Shown here: piece after piece, positions 17,092 to 24,499 of the stretch
Layout: every line of letters starts with the position of its first letter
How positions within the stretch are numbered: position 1 is the stretch's first letter
From: Saprospiraceae bacterium
Lineage (GTDB): Bacteria > Bacteroidota > Bacteroidia > Chitinophagales > Saprospiraceae
Length of the DNA: 42,688 nucleotides
Reading direction: 5' to 3'
NCBI GenBank assembly: GCA_013001595.1
Contig: JABDMH010000022.1
Coordinates: 1 to 42,688, forward strand
Position numbers and translations under genes: made by a program
Notes under the pieces: model-generated
Seen by the model: the letters and a program-made list of their open reading frames with translations, nothing else
Database searches by the model: none
What the model was told of the DNA's origin: nothing

Positions 17092-18351
17092 TTATCGGTA
17101 GCTCCTTCGTCTATTTCGAGAATGCACCTTTCTACTGGGACGAGGACCATTGTTTTGTGAGGTATGAGGTACAGATCTTTGTGGGGCAGAGTGTTGTTCA
17201 CTAATGTCCGGCACATCGTTGACAAATGGATGGTCTTCAATGACACGAATGCGTTTCTTCAAGAGCTTTTCGATGTCTTTGAGGCATACATTTTCCTCTG
17301 GACTACAAAAGGACAAGGCAATACCGGAAGCTTTTGCTCTTCCTGTCCTTCCAATTCTATGCACATATGTTTCAGGCACATTAGGTAGATCATAGTTGAC
17401 AACCAATGAAAGCTCCTCGACATCGATTCCTCTAGCAGCTATGTCCGTAGCTACAAGGACATTGGTATGTCCTTTTTTAAAACTGTCTAGGGCTTTTTGG
17501 CGAGCAACCTGCGACTTATTACCGTGAATGGCTTTGGCTGCAATGCCCTGTTTATTCAAGATTCTGACAATCTTATTGGCTCCATGTTTTGTCCTCGAAA
17601 AAACCAGGGTCGAATCATAGTTATTGGATTGAAGGATATGAGTGAGCAATTTGGCCTTATTTTTCTTACTGACATGCAGGAGTCCCTGGTCGACCAGCTC
17701 TGCAGTTTGCTGTTTTGGTTGGATGGTGATTTTTTTTGGTTTTCCCAGAATATTGGCAGAAAGTTTTATGATCTCCGGTGGCATGGTTGCTGAGAAGAAA
17801 AGTGACTGTCTTTTTTTAGGAAGTAGTTTTATGATCTTACGAATATCATGGATGAAACCCATATCAAGCATATGATCAGCCTCGTCTAGAACTACGTAAT
17901 CCACCTCACCCAAGTGAACAAAGCCTTGTCCAATCAGGTCCAACAACCGACCTGGAGTGGCGATTAGTATATCCACGCCATTTCGCAAGATTCGTGTCTG
18001 AGCTCCTTGCTTGACGCCTCCGAAAATAACGGTGTTGTTTACATTGGTGTATCTGCCATATGCAGAGAATTGTTCTCCAATTTGAATGGCCAATTCTCGG
18101 GTAGGCGAGACCACAAGCGCACGTATTTTACGAGGTGCTGCCTGCCGGTCTTTTCTGAGTGCCAATTGCTGGATTATGGGTATGGCAAATGCTGCTGTCT
18201 TTCCGGTCCCTGTTTGAGCACACCCCAAAAGGTCTGACCCATCAAGTAGCGAAGGAATTGCTTGTGTTTGTATGGGTGTTGGTTGGCTATAGCCTTGCAC
18301 CTCCAGTGCTTTTAAGATGGGAGGAATCACGCCAAGATCTGCAAATGTCAT
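17092..18351 (-). CDS. DEAD-box ATP-dependent RNA helicase, RhlE type
   Basis: A 419-residue cytosolic helicase with all core motifs: Q-motif (GYSQPTPIQTQAI), motif I AQTGTGKT, Ia PTRELA, Ib TPGR, II DEAD, III SAT, V ARGID and VI HRIGRTGR. The tail after about residue 375 is short and basic (PRPSRKVHSRNRRRSYR), as in RhlE-like proteins that hold RNA by a basic C-terminus. It unwinds short RNA duplexes in ribosome assembly or RNA turnover, often induced by cold. It is convergent with the upstream sulfatase gene and divergent from corA. Confidence 0.93.
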   Translation of the reverse strand: MTFADLGVIPPILKALEVQGYSQPTPIQTQAIPSLLDGSDLLGCAQTGTGKTAAFAIPIIQQLALRKDRQAAPRKIRALVVSPTRELAIQIGEQFSAYGRYTNVNNTVIFGGVKQGAQTRILRNGVDILIATPGRLLDLIGQGFVHLGEVDYVVLDEADHMLDMGFIHDIRKIIKLLPKKRQSLFFSATMPPEIIKLSANILGKPKKITIQPKQQTAELVDQGLLHVSKKNKAKLLTHILQSNNYDSTLVFSRTKHGANKIVRILNKQGIAAKAIHGNKSQVARQKALDSFKKGHTNVLVATDIAARGIDVEELSLVVNYDLPNVPETYVHRIGRTGRAKASGIALSFCSPEENVCLKDIEKLLKKRIRVIEDHPFVNDVPDISEQHSAPQRSVPHTSQNNGPRPSRKVHSRNRRRSYR

Positions 18352-18683
18352 AAAAGTAGTAACTGATCAAAAAGCGGCGAAGGTATGCTTTAAAACTGAG
18401 ATGCCAGGGTAAAAGGGCAAAATGCCAGAGGTGCGATCGATCGTAAATGCATAAAATAATGATGATCGGACAAGTGAGTCCGCGTCTATTTAGCATGTGA
18501 GATAATGAAAATGAGGACCATATCAAATGCAGATCTATGGCGCTGGGCCATGTCGGGCTGATATTCATCAAAACTATTCATGGATATTTCGTTTTTTACA
18601 AACACAGGAATTTCTGCATTAATATGATTAGGTAGCCCAGGTCGAGTTTAATTTTTGATATTGCCATGATATAAATAATAAAA
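18352..18683. other. Divergent intergenic region between the RhlE helicase and corA
   Basis: About 330 bases with no coding frame I trust. On the minus strand TACCTTCG lies about 30 bases before the helicase start (one mismatch to TAnnTTTG). On the plus strand TAATTTTTG lies about 26 bases before corA. Both could be promoters, at low confidence. No RNA hairpin stands out. Confidence 0.35.
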
Positions 18684-19754
18684 ATGACTAACGATAACGA
18701 GGTGTCGACTGCTAGAAGAAAGCGCAAGATTGGTCTCCCACCAGGCTCATTGGTATATACAGGAACTAAGCGAGCATTGAATCCATATGTGAGTATTTGT
18801 CAGTATGATTTTGCAAGTTACCAGGATGAAGGACTGGTGCTGGAGGAGATTTTTGAAGTGGACGATCAAAAAGTCACTTGGGTCGATGTACGTGGTCTGA
18901 GCGATGTTGACCTGATTAGTGAAATTGGTAAGGGATTTAAGATACATTCACTTGTGCTGGAGGACATCTTAGATGTGCAGCATCGTCCCAAATTTGAAGA
19001 CTATGATGATGGCTTCTTTATTATTCTCCGCACGTTTACTTTTGATAAAGAAACGCTACAAGTATTACCCGAACAAGTTTCCATCTACGTTGGTAGCCAC
19101 TTTATTATTTCGTTTCAGGAGGCATCTACTGATCTATTTGGAGATATCCGTGAAAGACTGAGTACCGCCAAAGGAAAGGTGCGTAAATACGGCGCTGACT
19201 ATCTTTGCTATGCCTTGATGGATAGAATGATGGACAACTATTATCATCTTTTTGAACTGGTCGGCGAATCTTTGCAGGAGCTTGAATTAGAGATTATGGA
19301 CGATGCCAATGAAGAGAGTAAAGATAAAATCCATCAACTAAAAGGATCCTTACTTTTAATACGAAGATCTCTGGGGCCGATGAGAGAGTCTATTAACCTG
19401 TTTGTAAAGGCCGATTCTGATCTCGTAGAGGATACAACACAATTATACGTCAGGGACCTCTACGACCACGCAGTACATGCCATGGACATGCTTGAAATAT
19501 ATCGTGAGAACCTTATCGGACTTCAGGATCTATTTCTGTCAGAATTGAGCTTCAAAATGAACAAGGTAATGCAAGTTCTGACAATCGTTGCAACCATATT
19601 TATTCCACTCACTTTTATTGTCGGGGTATATGGAATGAATTTTGAACATATGCCAGAATTGCACTGGAAATATGGCTATCTAATGGTATGGGGTCTAATG
19701 ATTGCATGTATCATTGCCATGTTTTACTTTTTTAGACGAAAAAGATGGCTGTAG
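18684..19754 (+). CDS. corA: Magnesium/cobalt transporter CorA
   Basis: A 356-residue CorA family divalent cation channel. A long cytoplasmic N-terminal domain (about 1-290) contains VTWVDVRGLSD, LEDILDVQHRPKFEDYDD and the stalk helix. Two C-terminal membrane helices follow: VLTIVATIFIPLTFIVGVYG and YLMVWGLMIACIIAMFYFF. The selectivity-filter motif YGMN is present (GMN at about 317-319), and the end is basic (RRKRWL), as expected for the cytoplasmic tail. It forms a pentamer in the inner membrane and takes up Mg2+ or related ions. Transcribed alone. Confidence 0.95.
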   Translation: MTNDNEVSTARRKRKIGLPPGSLVYTGTKRALNPYVSICQYDFASYQDEGLVLEEIFEVDDQKVTWVDVRGLSDVDLISEIGKGFKIHSLVLEDILDVQHRPKFEDYDDGFFIILRTFTFDKETLQVLPEQVSIYVGSHFIISFQEASTDLFGDIRERLSTAKGKVRKYGADYLCYALMDRMMDNYYHLFELVGESLQELELEIMDDANEESKDKIHQLKGSLLLIRRSLGPMRESINLFVKADSDLVEDTTQLYVRDLYDHAVHAMDMLEIYRENLIGLQDLFLSELSFKMNKVMQVLTIVATIFIPLTFIVGVYGMNFEHMPELHWKYGYLMVWGLMIACIIAMFYFFRRKRWL

Positions 19755-19842
19755 CATTCGTGATGGTTTAAAATTTAATCCCCTGACTTCTCGTATCAAG
19801 GGCTGATCGAATTATTTTATTCAGTTCTATGCTTGAAATACT

Positions 19843-20340
19843 TCAAGTGGTATCAACTACAGTCGCATATGCAATTTCTTGTTCTATTGGTTTTTCAAAT
19901 TCTCCTTCCATGAAATCGAACATGCCAGGAGTAACCTCAAAAGAAAAATTTTCACCCTTGGTCTTGTTTCTGTTCAACACGCGCTTACGCCTGATCGCAC
20001 GGGGAGCATGTATGTAATGCAATTGAATGGGGATGCCTTCCTCTTTTGCTAAGGATATAAACATCTCTCTTTTTGCCAACTTCGTGAATCCCAGATCAAG
20101 AATTACTGCACTACCAGAATTAGATATTTTTTTGGTCACAGACCAAATTTGCTGCTCACATCTATGCACCCTTTCCATGATCCATTTAAGATTCAAGGGC
20201 CTTGGAAGATCTGGCCCATACAATTGCCACATCCATTTATCTATGGATAAATGTATGGCGTTCAGCTCTTCAGAAAGATTCTTGGCATAGGTGGATTTTC
20301 CTGCACCTTGGGGCCCGAATACGATATGGATTCTGCTCAT
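19843..20340 (-). CDS. P-loop ATP-binding protein, AAA_33/zeta-kinase-like
   Basis: A 165-residue cytosolic protein with Walker A GPQGAGKST at residues 9-17, right after the first beta strand (RIHIVF). HLSIDKWMWQLYG then resembles the substrate-side Asp of small-molecule kinases. VILDLGFTKLAKREMF matches the second acidic strand and helix, and HAPRAIRRKRVLNRNK provides a lid with several arginines. This is the pattern of the AAA_33 group (predicted kinases, zeta toxin-like, chloramphenicol phosphotransferase-like). No antitoxin gene is beside it, so I infer a metabolic or RNA/nucleotide kinase and not a toxin. The substrate is unknown. Confidence 0.8.
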   Translation of the reverse strand: MSRIHIVFGPQGAGKSTYAKNLSEELNAIHLSIDKWMWQLYGPDLPRPLNLKWIMERVHRCEQQIWSVTKKISNSGSAVILDLGFTKLAKREMFISLAKEEGIPIQLHYIHAPRAIRRKRVLNRNKTKGENFSFEVTPGMFDFMEGEFEKPIEQEIAYATVVDTT

Positions 20341-20602
20341 TTATAGTTGAAATATTATTAATCTGTAAAGGAGCGCCCTTGAGTTGGGGCTTTCCGAATA
20401 AATGTCATGAAATATCTATGAAGGTATGAAACGATTGTGAGTACTTGAGCTATTGGATCATGTGATCCTAGAATCGGACCATCGTATTAATGTTCTGTTA
20501 ATCGGATTTCTGGGAAAACCAATGCCGATAAGGTTACGTTTAAATTATTAAACATTCAAGTAAAAACCGAGCTGATTAAATATGTGACCTAAAAAATCTG
20601 CC

Positions 20603-21001
20603 ATGAAATCTAAAATATTTTTTTTCCTAATGTTTTTTGTCTTTGGATTCTTTGCTTGTGTTACTACTAGCACTGTGGATAAATCTGAACCTTATCAAAG
20701 ATCGGCCTTAAAAATAACTAATCCACAATCACTCGGCGATTTCTTAGTTCGGGTGCCAGGAGTCTATGTAGACGATTGGTCTGGAAGCCCAGTGGTTTTG
20801 GTGAGGGGACGAGTACCACTTTTTGTTGTAGATGGTGTTCGTGTAGGTCGAAACTATGCGCAAGTAAATCGTATGATTAACATCCAAGATATCGTTTCGG
20901 TGGAAGTCCTGAGGAGACCGAACGAGACGGTCATGTGGGGCCGGGAAGGTGCAAATGGCGTTATCCTCATTCGAACGGGAGCAACGCGAGATCCCATTTA
21001 G
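20603..21001 (+). CDS. Stand-alone TonB-dependent receptor plug-domain lipoprotein
   Basis: A 132-residue protein with a lipoprotein signal (FLMFFVFGFFAC, Cys19). The rest is a plug-like domain only: QSLGDFLVRVPGVYVDD, then VLVRGRVPLFVVDGVRVG, then IQDIVSVEVLRRPNETVMWG and REGANGVILIRT. This is the order found in plugs of SusC-type outer membrane receptors, but no beta-barrel follows. It would sit on a membrane surface facing the periplasm. It may bind TonB, a receptor or a ligand; its role is unknown. No SusD partner is near. It ends six bases from the convergent gene at 21008. Confidence 0.8.
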   Translation: MKSKIFFFLMFFVFGFFACVTTSTVDKSEPYQRSALKITNPQSLGDFLVRVPGVYVDDWSGSPVVLVRGRVPLFVVDGVRVGRNYAQVNRMINIQDIVSVEVLRRPNETVMWGREGANGVILIRTGATRDPI

Positions 21002-21007
21002 GATAAT

Positions 21008-21670
21008 TTAATTTTGCATACAGTATTTGAAAGCTTTAACAAGATCTTCCTCTGTGTCAGAATTCAATTTTTGTTCTCTTAGAAAAGATTTCAAGTCCAC
21101 CTCTTCAGCATATAGTTTCGCTAGTTTTTTGAAATTTCTCAGGGGTAAGAGTTGTCCGTTCTTGTAAAGGAAATAAAGATTTACATCCCTTAGAATATAA
21201 TTACTTGGAATCTCCAGTTCGTAGACCATTGGGGTGTCTTGCAGTCTGGTTTCGGCACGTAGGTCATTTTGATTGGCAGTTCTTCCGAGTCCCGTTTGCT
21301 GTCCGATTTGTGTGACTATCTGCTTCCTTTTGGCCAATAGCAGATCAGATCCCTGATGCAAGATTTCGTATACTTTTTTCTCTAGGACAATAAAGCTGGC
21401 GTCAGCTATAGAGGCTTTGGCTACAAGATGTATGGTGGGATATGGGGCCCGCACATCATTTATCTGCACCACGATTTCTTCGGTCACCAGGTTGTAGTTT
21501 AGTTCTGCAGGGATTTCCCTCCCGGTGACAAGAGCAAGTGTACCAGACTGAAAATCGGGGAATCGATACTGTCGTCCCTTTGGCAATTCTTCTTTCTCAG
21601 GCACATCCAGGGCCTGAGCAAAAAGCAATGGGCTACTGCAAAGGGCAACCAGAAGAATAATGTAACGCAT
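21008..21670 (-). CDS. Secreted protein of unknown function, paralogue of the upstream neighbour
   Basis: A 220-residue protein with a Sec signal (IILLVALCSSPLLFAQA). I do not recognise a named domain. The mature part reads YRFPDFQSGTLALVTGREIPAELNYN, then TEEIVVQINDVRAPYP, and near the end NFKKLAKLYAEEVDLKSFLR and TEEDLVKAFKYC. The same pattern is in the next gene upstream (21816-22505), so this is a tandem duplication. Proteins with the LNYN..TEE pattern are frequent, mostly uncharacterised exported proteins in Bacteroidota. It is probably periplasmic or surface-located. The 145-base spacing does not settle whether the pair is one operon. Confidence 0.8.
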   Translation of the reverse strand: MRYIILLVALCSSPLLFAQALDVPEKEELPKGRQYRFPDFQSGTLALVTGREIPAELNYNLVTEEIVVQINDVRAPYPTIHLVAKASIADASFIVLEKKVYEILHQGSDLLLAKRKQIVTQIGQQTGLGRTANQNDLRAETRLQDTPMVYELEIPSNYILRDVNLYFLYKNGQLLPLRNFKKLAKLYAEEVDLKSFLREQKLNSDTEEDLVKAFKYCMQN

Positions 21671-21815
21671 AACTTTGGGATTGAAGGTTTAAAAATCGTC
21701 AGTTTGTGGCAATGCACGATCATAAACCATTACTCCTCACCAATAAGTACTGGTAACGAATCCTGATAGTGAGGATGCGCAGTGGTCAGACTTTGGTGCA
21801 TGTTTGCAGACTAAT

Positions 21816-22505
21816 TTAGGAACTGATCTTAAGACTGTAACGAAAGAGGTCAATAAGGTCTTCCTCTTTGTCCATTTTGATCTTATTTTCTTTTATGTAA
21901 CGGCTTAGTTCTTCCTTCACTTTGGGAAATATCTTTTCAATCCTCTTAAGCTTAGTCCACGCTACGATTTTTCCATCTTGCATCAGGAAATATTTGTTGA
22001 TCATTTTCAGGTGGTAATCTCCAGGCAAAGTCAGACCATACAACAGTTCTTTATTATGTAAGCTAGGTGGAAGCGTAGCCGAAGAAGTTGCAGCACTCTG
22101 ACCATAACCTGTCTGCGAAGAGGTGCCATCCCGGCTGACAGCTTGTCTACGATGCACCAGCAGCGATGAGGCACCGTCCTGGAGCAATTCATAAATGATA
22201 CCTTCTATAGGCATCAACAGAATGTCATTGATCACGACTTTGCTGACGTGTTCCAGGCCAGGGTAGGGGGCTTTGGTGTGCCCCAGATCAATGATTATCT
22301 CCTGAGTAATGAAATTATAGTTTAAAAGTGTAGTTGTCTCCTGTCCAGCTGCTAACTTAATGATGCCTTCTTGAAACTCTGGAAAAAGATAGTGCTTACC
22401 AGTTTGTGGCTCGCCCTTTGAATAACGCAAAACTTGAGCATGAACACAGTTTGCAAACATCGTAATAACGAGAAGCCATAGTTTGACGTTGAACAGGTTA
22501 TGCAT
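21816..22505 (-). CDS. Secreted protein of unknown function, paralogue of the downstream neighbour
   Basis: A 229-residue protein from the ATG at 22505, with signal peptide MHNLFNVKLWLLVITMFA up to HAQ. An in-frame start at 22544 would add 13 polar residues before the signal and is less likely. The mature part resembles the neighbour at 21008: YLFPEFQEGIIKLAAGQE, LLNYNFITQEIIIDL, KAPYPGLEHVSKVVIND, and the end KEEDLIDLFRYSL. A Ser/Thr/Gly-rich insert (TSSQTGYGQSAATSSATLPP) aligns with a Gln-rich linker in the paralogue. Function unknown. Confidence 0.8.
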   Translation of the reverse strand: MHNLFNVKLWLLVITMFANCVHAQVLRYSKGEPQTGKHYLFPEFQEGIIKLAAGQETTTLLNYNFITQEIIIDLGHTKAPYPGLEHVSKVVINDILLMPIEGIIYELLQDGASSLLVHRRQAVSRDGTSSQTGYGQSAATSSATLPPSLHNKELLYGLTLPGDYHLKMINKYFLMQDGKIVAWTKLKRIEKIFPKVKEELSRYIKENKIKMDKEEDLIDLFRYSLKISS

Positions 22506-22515
22506 TGAATGATCT

Positions 22516-22662
22516 TTACTTCTGCAAGTTACTACCTTTCTCACTGTGCGTCAAGTCAGCGATTGTGAAGCTAAAAGAACCGTTGTGCTGCTTTGTGAGT
22601 TGAATGGCATTGATATCGTACGGATGATTCAATTCCAGTACTTTTGCGGCTTGAATTGACAT
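22516..22662 (-). CDS. Possible 48-residue small protein upstream of the secreted paralogue pair
   Basis: The minus-strand ATG at 22662 opens a 48-codon frame (starting MSIQAAKVLELNHPYDINAI, ending HSEKGSNLQK) whose TAA is only ten bases before the ATG of the secreted-protein gene. The composition looks protein-like. However, its ATG is back to back with the ATG of the MFS gene (CATATG), and the MFS promoter lies inside it. It could be a real small protein, a leader peptide, or chance. No family recognised. Confidence 0.3.
   Translation of the reverse strand: MSIQAAKVLELNHPYDINAIQLTKQHNGSFSFTIADLTHSEKGSNLQK
22639..22646 (+). promoter_or_regulatory. Minus-7 promoter element of the MFS gene
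   Basis: TACTTTTG is an exact match to the Bacteroidota minus-7 consensus TAnnTTTG. It lies 16 bases before the ATG at 22663, so the mRNA leader would be only about ten bases. A TTG at 22610-22612 is somewhat far (26 bases) to be the minus-33 element. Confidence 0.5.
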
Positions 22663-23859
22663 ATGTCTGCATTTTTAACTTTTATTACTGGTCACTATCG
22701 GCTTTTAACCTTTGGAATTCTGCTGGCTTTCTTTTCGAGCTATGGACAGACTTTCCTAGTCTCATTGTATATTCCTCAGATCGAAGCAGCTTTTGGATTC
22801 TCTAATACTACATTGAGTGCCCTATATGCCGCAGCAACGATGGGATCGGCATTAACCTTACCATGGATCGGTAGGAAGGTAGATGTAGTTGCATTGAAGC
22901 GGTTTGCCACAGGGGTGGTGCTGGGATGCGCCCTAGCGTGTGTCATCTTGTCTCTGGCTCACCATACCATTGTGGTGCTCCTTGGATTTTTCGGACTCCG
23001 GTTGTTTGGACAAGGGCTTTTGAGTCACACCTCGGTGTCCACGATGGCACGGGCTTTCGAACTTGACCGCGGTAAGGCCATCAGTATAGCTGGATTAGGT
23101 CATCCATTGGGTGAAGCCTTATTGCCCATTATGGTTGCGTTTGCTATTTCATATTTGGGATGGCGCAGTACTTTACAGATATCTAGCTTGGTACTCCTTG
23201 GATCCATGCTTCCGCTAATATTTATTCTGCTTAGTGCTCAGCCAGCTAAGATATTGCATCCCGCAGTACTCTCTAGTGAACAGCTTCTCAGCCAGAAAAA
23301 TCCATTGCGATTGCTTCGGGATGGCAGATTTTGGATCATCGCTCCAGTTCTTTTTATGTTGGGCTTTTTAAGCACGGCCATTTTCTTTTTTCAAATAAAA
23401 TTGGGTAACAGCCGTGGGTGGGATCCTACTTGGGTTGCTGGATCTTTATCTATATATGCCCTTGCTAATGCCCTGGCAATGATGCTGTCTGGACCAATGA
23501 TTGATCGCTTGACAGCCCAACGTGTTTTCCCTTACATTTTGATCCCATTTACATTGGGATTCCTTTTATTGGCTTTCAGTCATCATACTTTGGTATATCC
23601 TGCTGCTTTAGCCCTTTTGGGTTTATCTAATGGTGCAGGGAGTACCACAATTAATGCGCTGTTTGCAGAGGTCTTCGGTTCGGAAATGATTGGTACCGTA
23701 AGAAGTGTTTTTGCCACGGTTATGGTGTTTAGCACTGCGCTTGGACCCATCAGTTTTGGCCTTCTTCTTGATGCCAGCTGGAGTTATCAAGCTGTATTTC
23801 TCCTCTCCAGTTTGGGGCTTGTCATGGCAATGGGTGCTAGTTTTTTTCTTCGAAGATGA
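22663..23859 (+). CDS. Major facilitator superfamily transporter
   Basis: A 398-residue integral membrane protein with about twelve hydrophobic segments and a short cytoplasmic linker around residues 195-220 (PAKILHPAVLSSEQLLSQKN). The first half has the MFS loop-2/3 motif as LPWIGRKVDVVALKRF, and the second half repeats it as MSGPMIDRLTAQRVFPYI, as expected for the two six-helix halves. The substrate cannot be read; relatives in Bacteroidota are general MFS permeases. It is divergent from the secreted paralogue pair and starts directly at CATATG. Confidence 0.88.
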   Translation: MSAFLTFITGHYRLLTFGILLAFFSSYGQTFLVSLYIPQIEAAFGFSNTTLSALYAAATMGSALTLPWIGRKVDVVALKRFATGVVLGCALACVILSLAHHTIVVLLGFFGLRLFGQGLLSHTSVSTMARAFELDRGKAISIAGLGHPLGEALLPIMVAFAISYLGWRSTLQISSLVLLGSMLPLIFILLSAQPAKILHPAVLSSEQLLSQKNPLRLLRDGRFWIIAPVLFMLGFLSTAIFFFQIKLGNSRGWDPTWVAGSLSIYALANALAMMLSGPMIDRLTAQRVFPYILIPFTLGFLLLAFSHHTLVYPAALALLGLSNGAGSTTINALFAEVFGSEMIGTVRSVFATVMVFSTALGPISFGLLLDASWSYQAVFLLSSLGLVMAMGASFFLRR

Positions 23860-23994
23860 TTCCGGTTTACGAGATCTTACTTGAATATCGATTGCATGAT
23901 TTTTATCATACGATTTTCTCTGCATCTCTGTTCTAAATAACGTAAATTTAAGAGGAGCGATAAATAGTGTTTGTTTATCGGTAAATACGTGGCC

Positions 23995-24369
23995 ATGAAA
24001 AGATATATGAATCGATACTTGCGCTTGCGTAGGATGTTGAAAGGTTTGGAAACATATATGCCACATACCATGGATGGCTTCAATAAATTGTATCGACATA
24101 AGGCAAACAAAGGTGCCTTGAGTGCGAAGTGCAAAGAGCTAATCGCGCTCAGTCTTGCGGTAAGCGGAGGTTCAACAGCTGCTGCCACCATGCAATTGCC
24201 AGATGTCATAAAAAGTGGTGCCAGTGACCAAGAGATTATCGAGACCATCGAAGTAGCTATAATGATGGGAGGGACACCAGCTCTTGTGGCAGGTAGTGAA
24301 GTCGTAGATGCCCTTAGTGAATTTAGGGCAGAGAGAGAGCCTGACACCCTTTATGCTGAACCTGATTAA
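23995..24369 (+). CDS. Carboxymuconolactone decarboxylase/AhpD-fold protein lacking the CxxC
   Basis: A 124-residue protein from the ATG at 23995; a TTG at 23971 would add eight residues and has an AGGAG 13 bases upstream. The fold signature is clear: ALSAKCKELIALSLAV, then SGASDQEIIETIEVAIMMGG and TPALVAGSEVVDAL, matching PF02627. In active members the segment after the LAV helix carries CxxC and a downstream His. Here it is SGGSTAAATMQLPD, with no Cys or His. The only cysteine is in AKCKE. So the peroxidase/disulfide chemistry known for AhpD is probably absent, and the protein may bind a ligand or have another activity. Confidence 0.82.
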   Translation: MKRYMNRYLRLRRMLKGLETYMPHTMDGFNKLYRHKANKGALSAKCKELIALSLAVSGGSTAAATMQLPDVIKSGASDQEIIETIEVAIMMGGTPALVAGSEVVDALSEFRAEREPDTLYAEPD

Positions 24370-24499
24370 TCACTGAGCCTTTTGTTGTTTAGCCAACTAC
24401 CTTTGGTATGTGTTGTCGAATTAGCTTGTTGATCAGCTATGTCAACTGCTGAGGTGGCATCACTTTTATAAGTCTTTAGGCTATTGCCATTCTGGAGGG

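Noticed and set aside
19843-20340. Possible zeta-type toxin
   Set aside because: No antitoxin partner gene is beside it, so only a generic P-loop kinase-like call is supported.
20455-20468. GGATCA/TGATCC inverted repeat
   Set aside because: Six-base arms with a two-base spacer occur often by chance and no gene start is adjacent.
23623-24347. Long minus-strand frames over the MFS end and AhpD-fold gene
   Set aside because: They are antisense to two well-supported genes and contain low-complexity basic runs.
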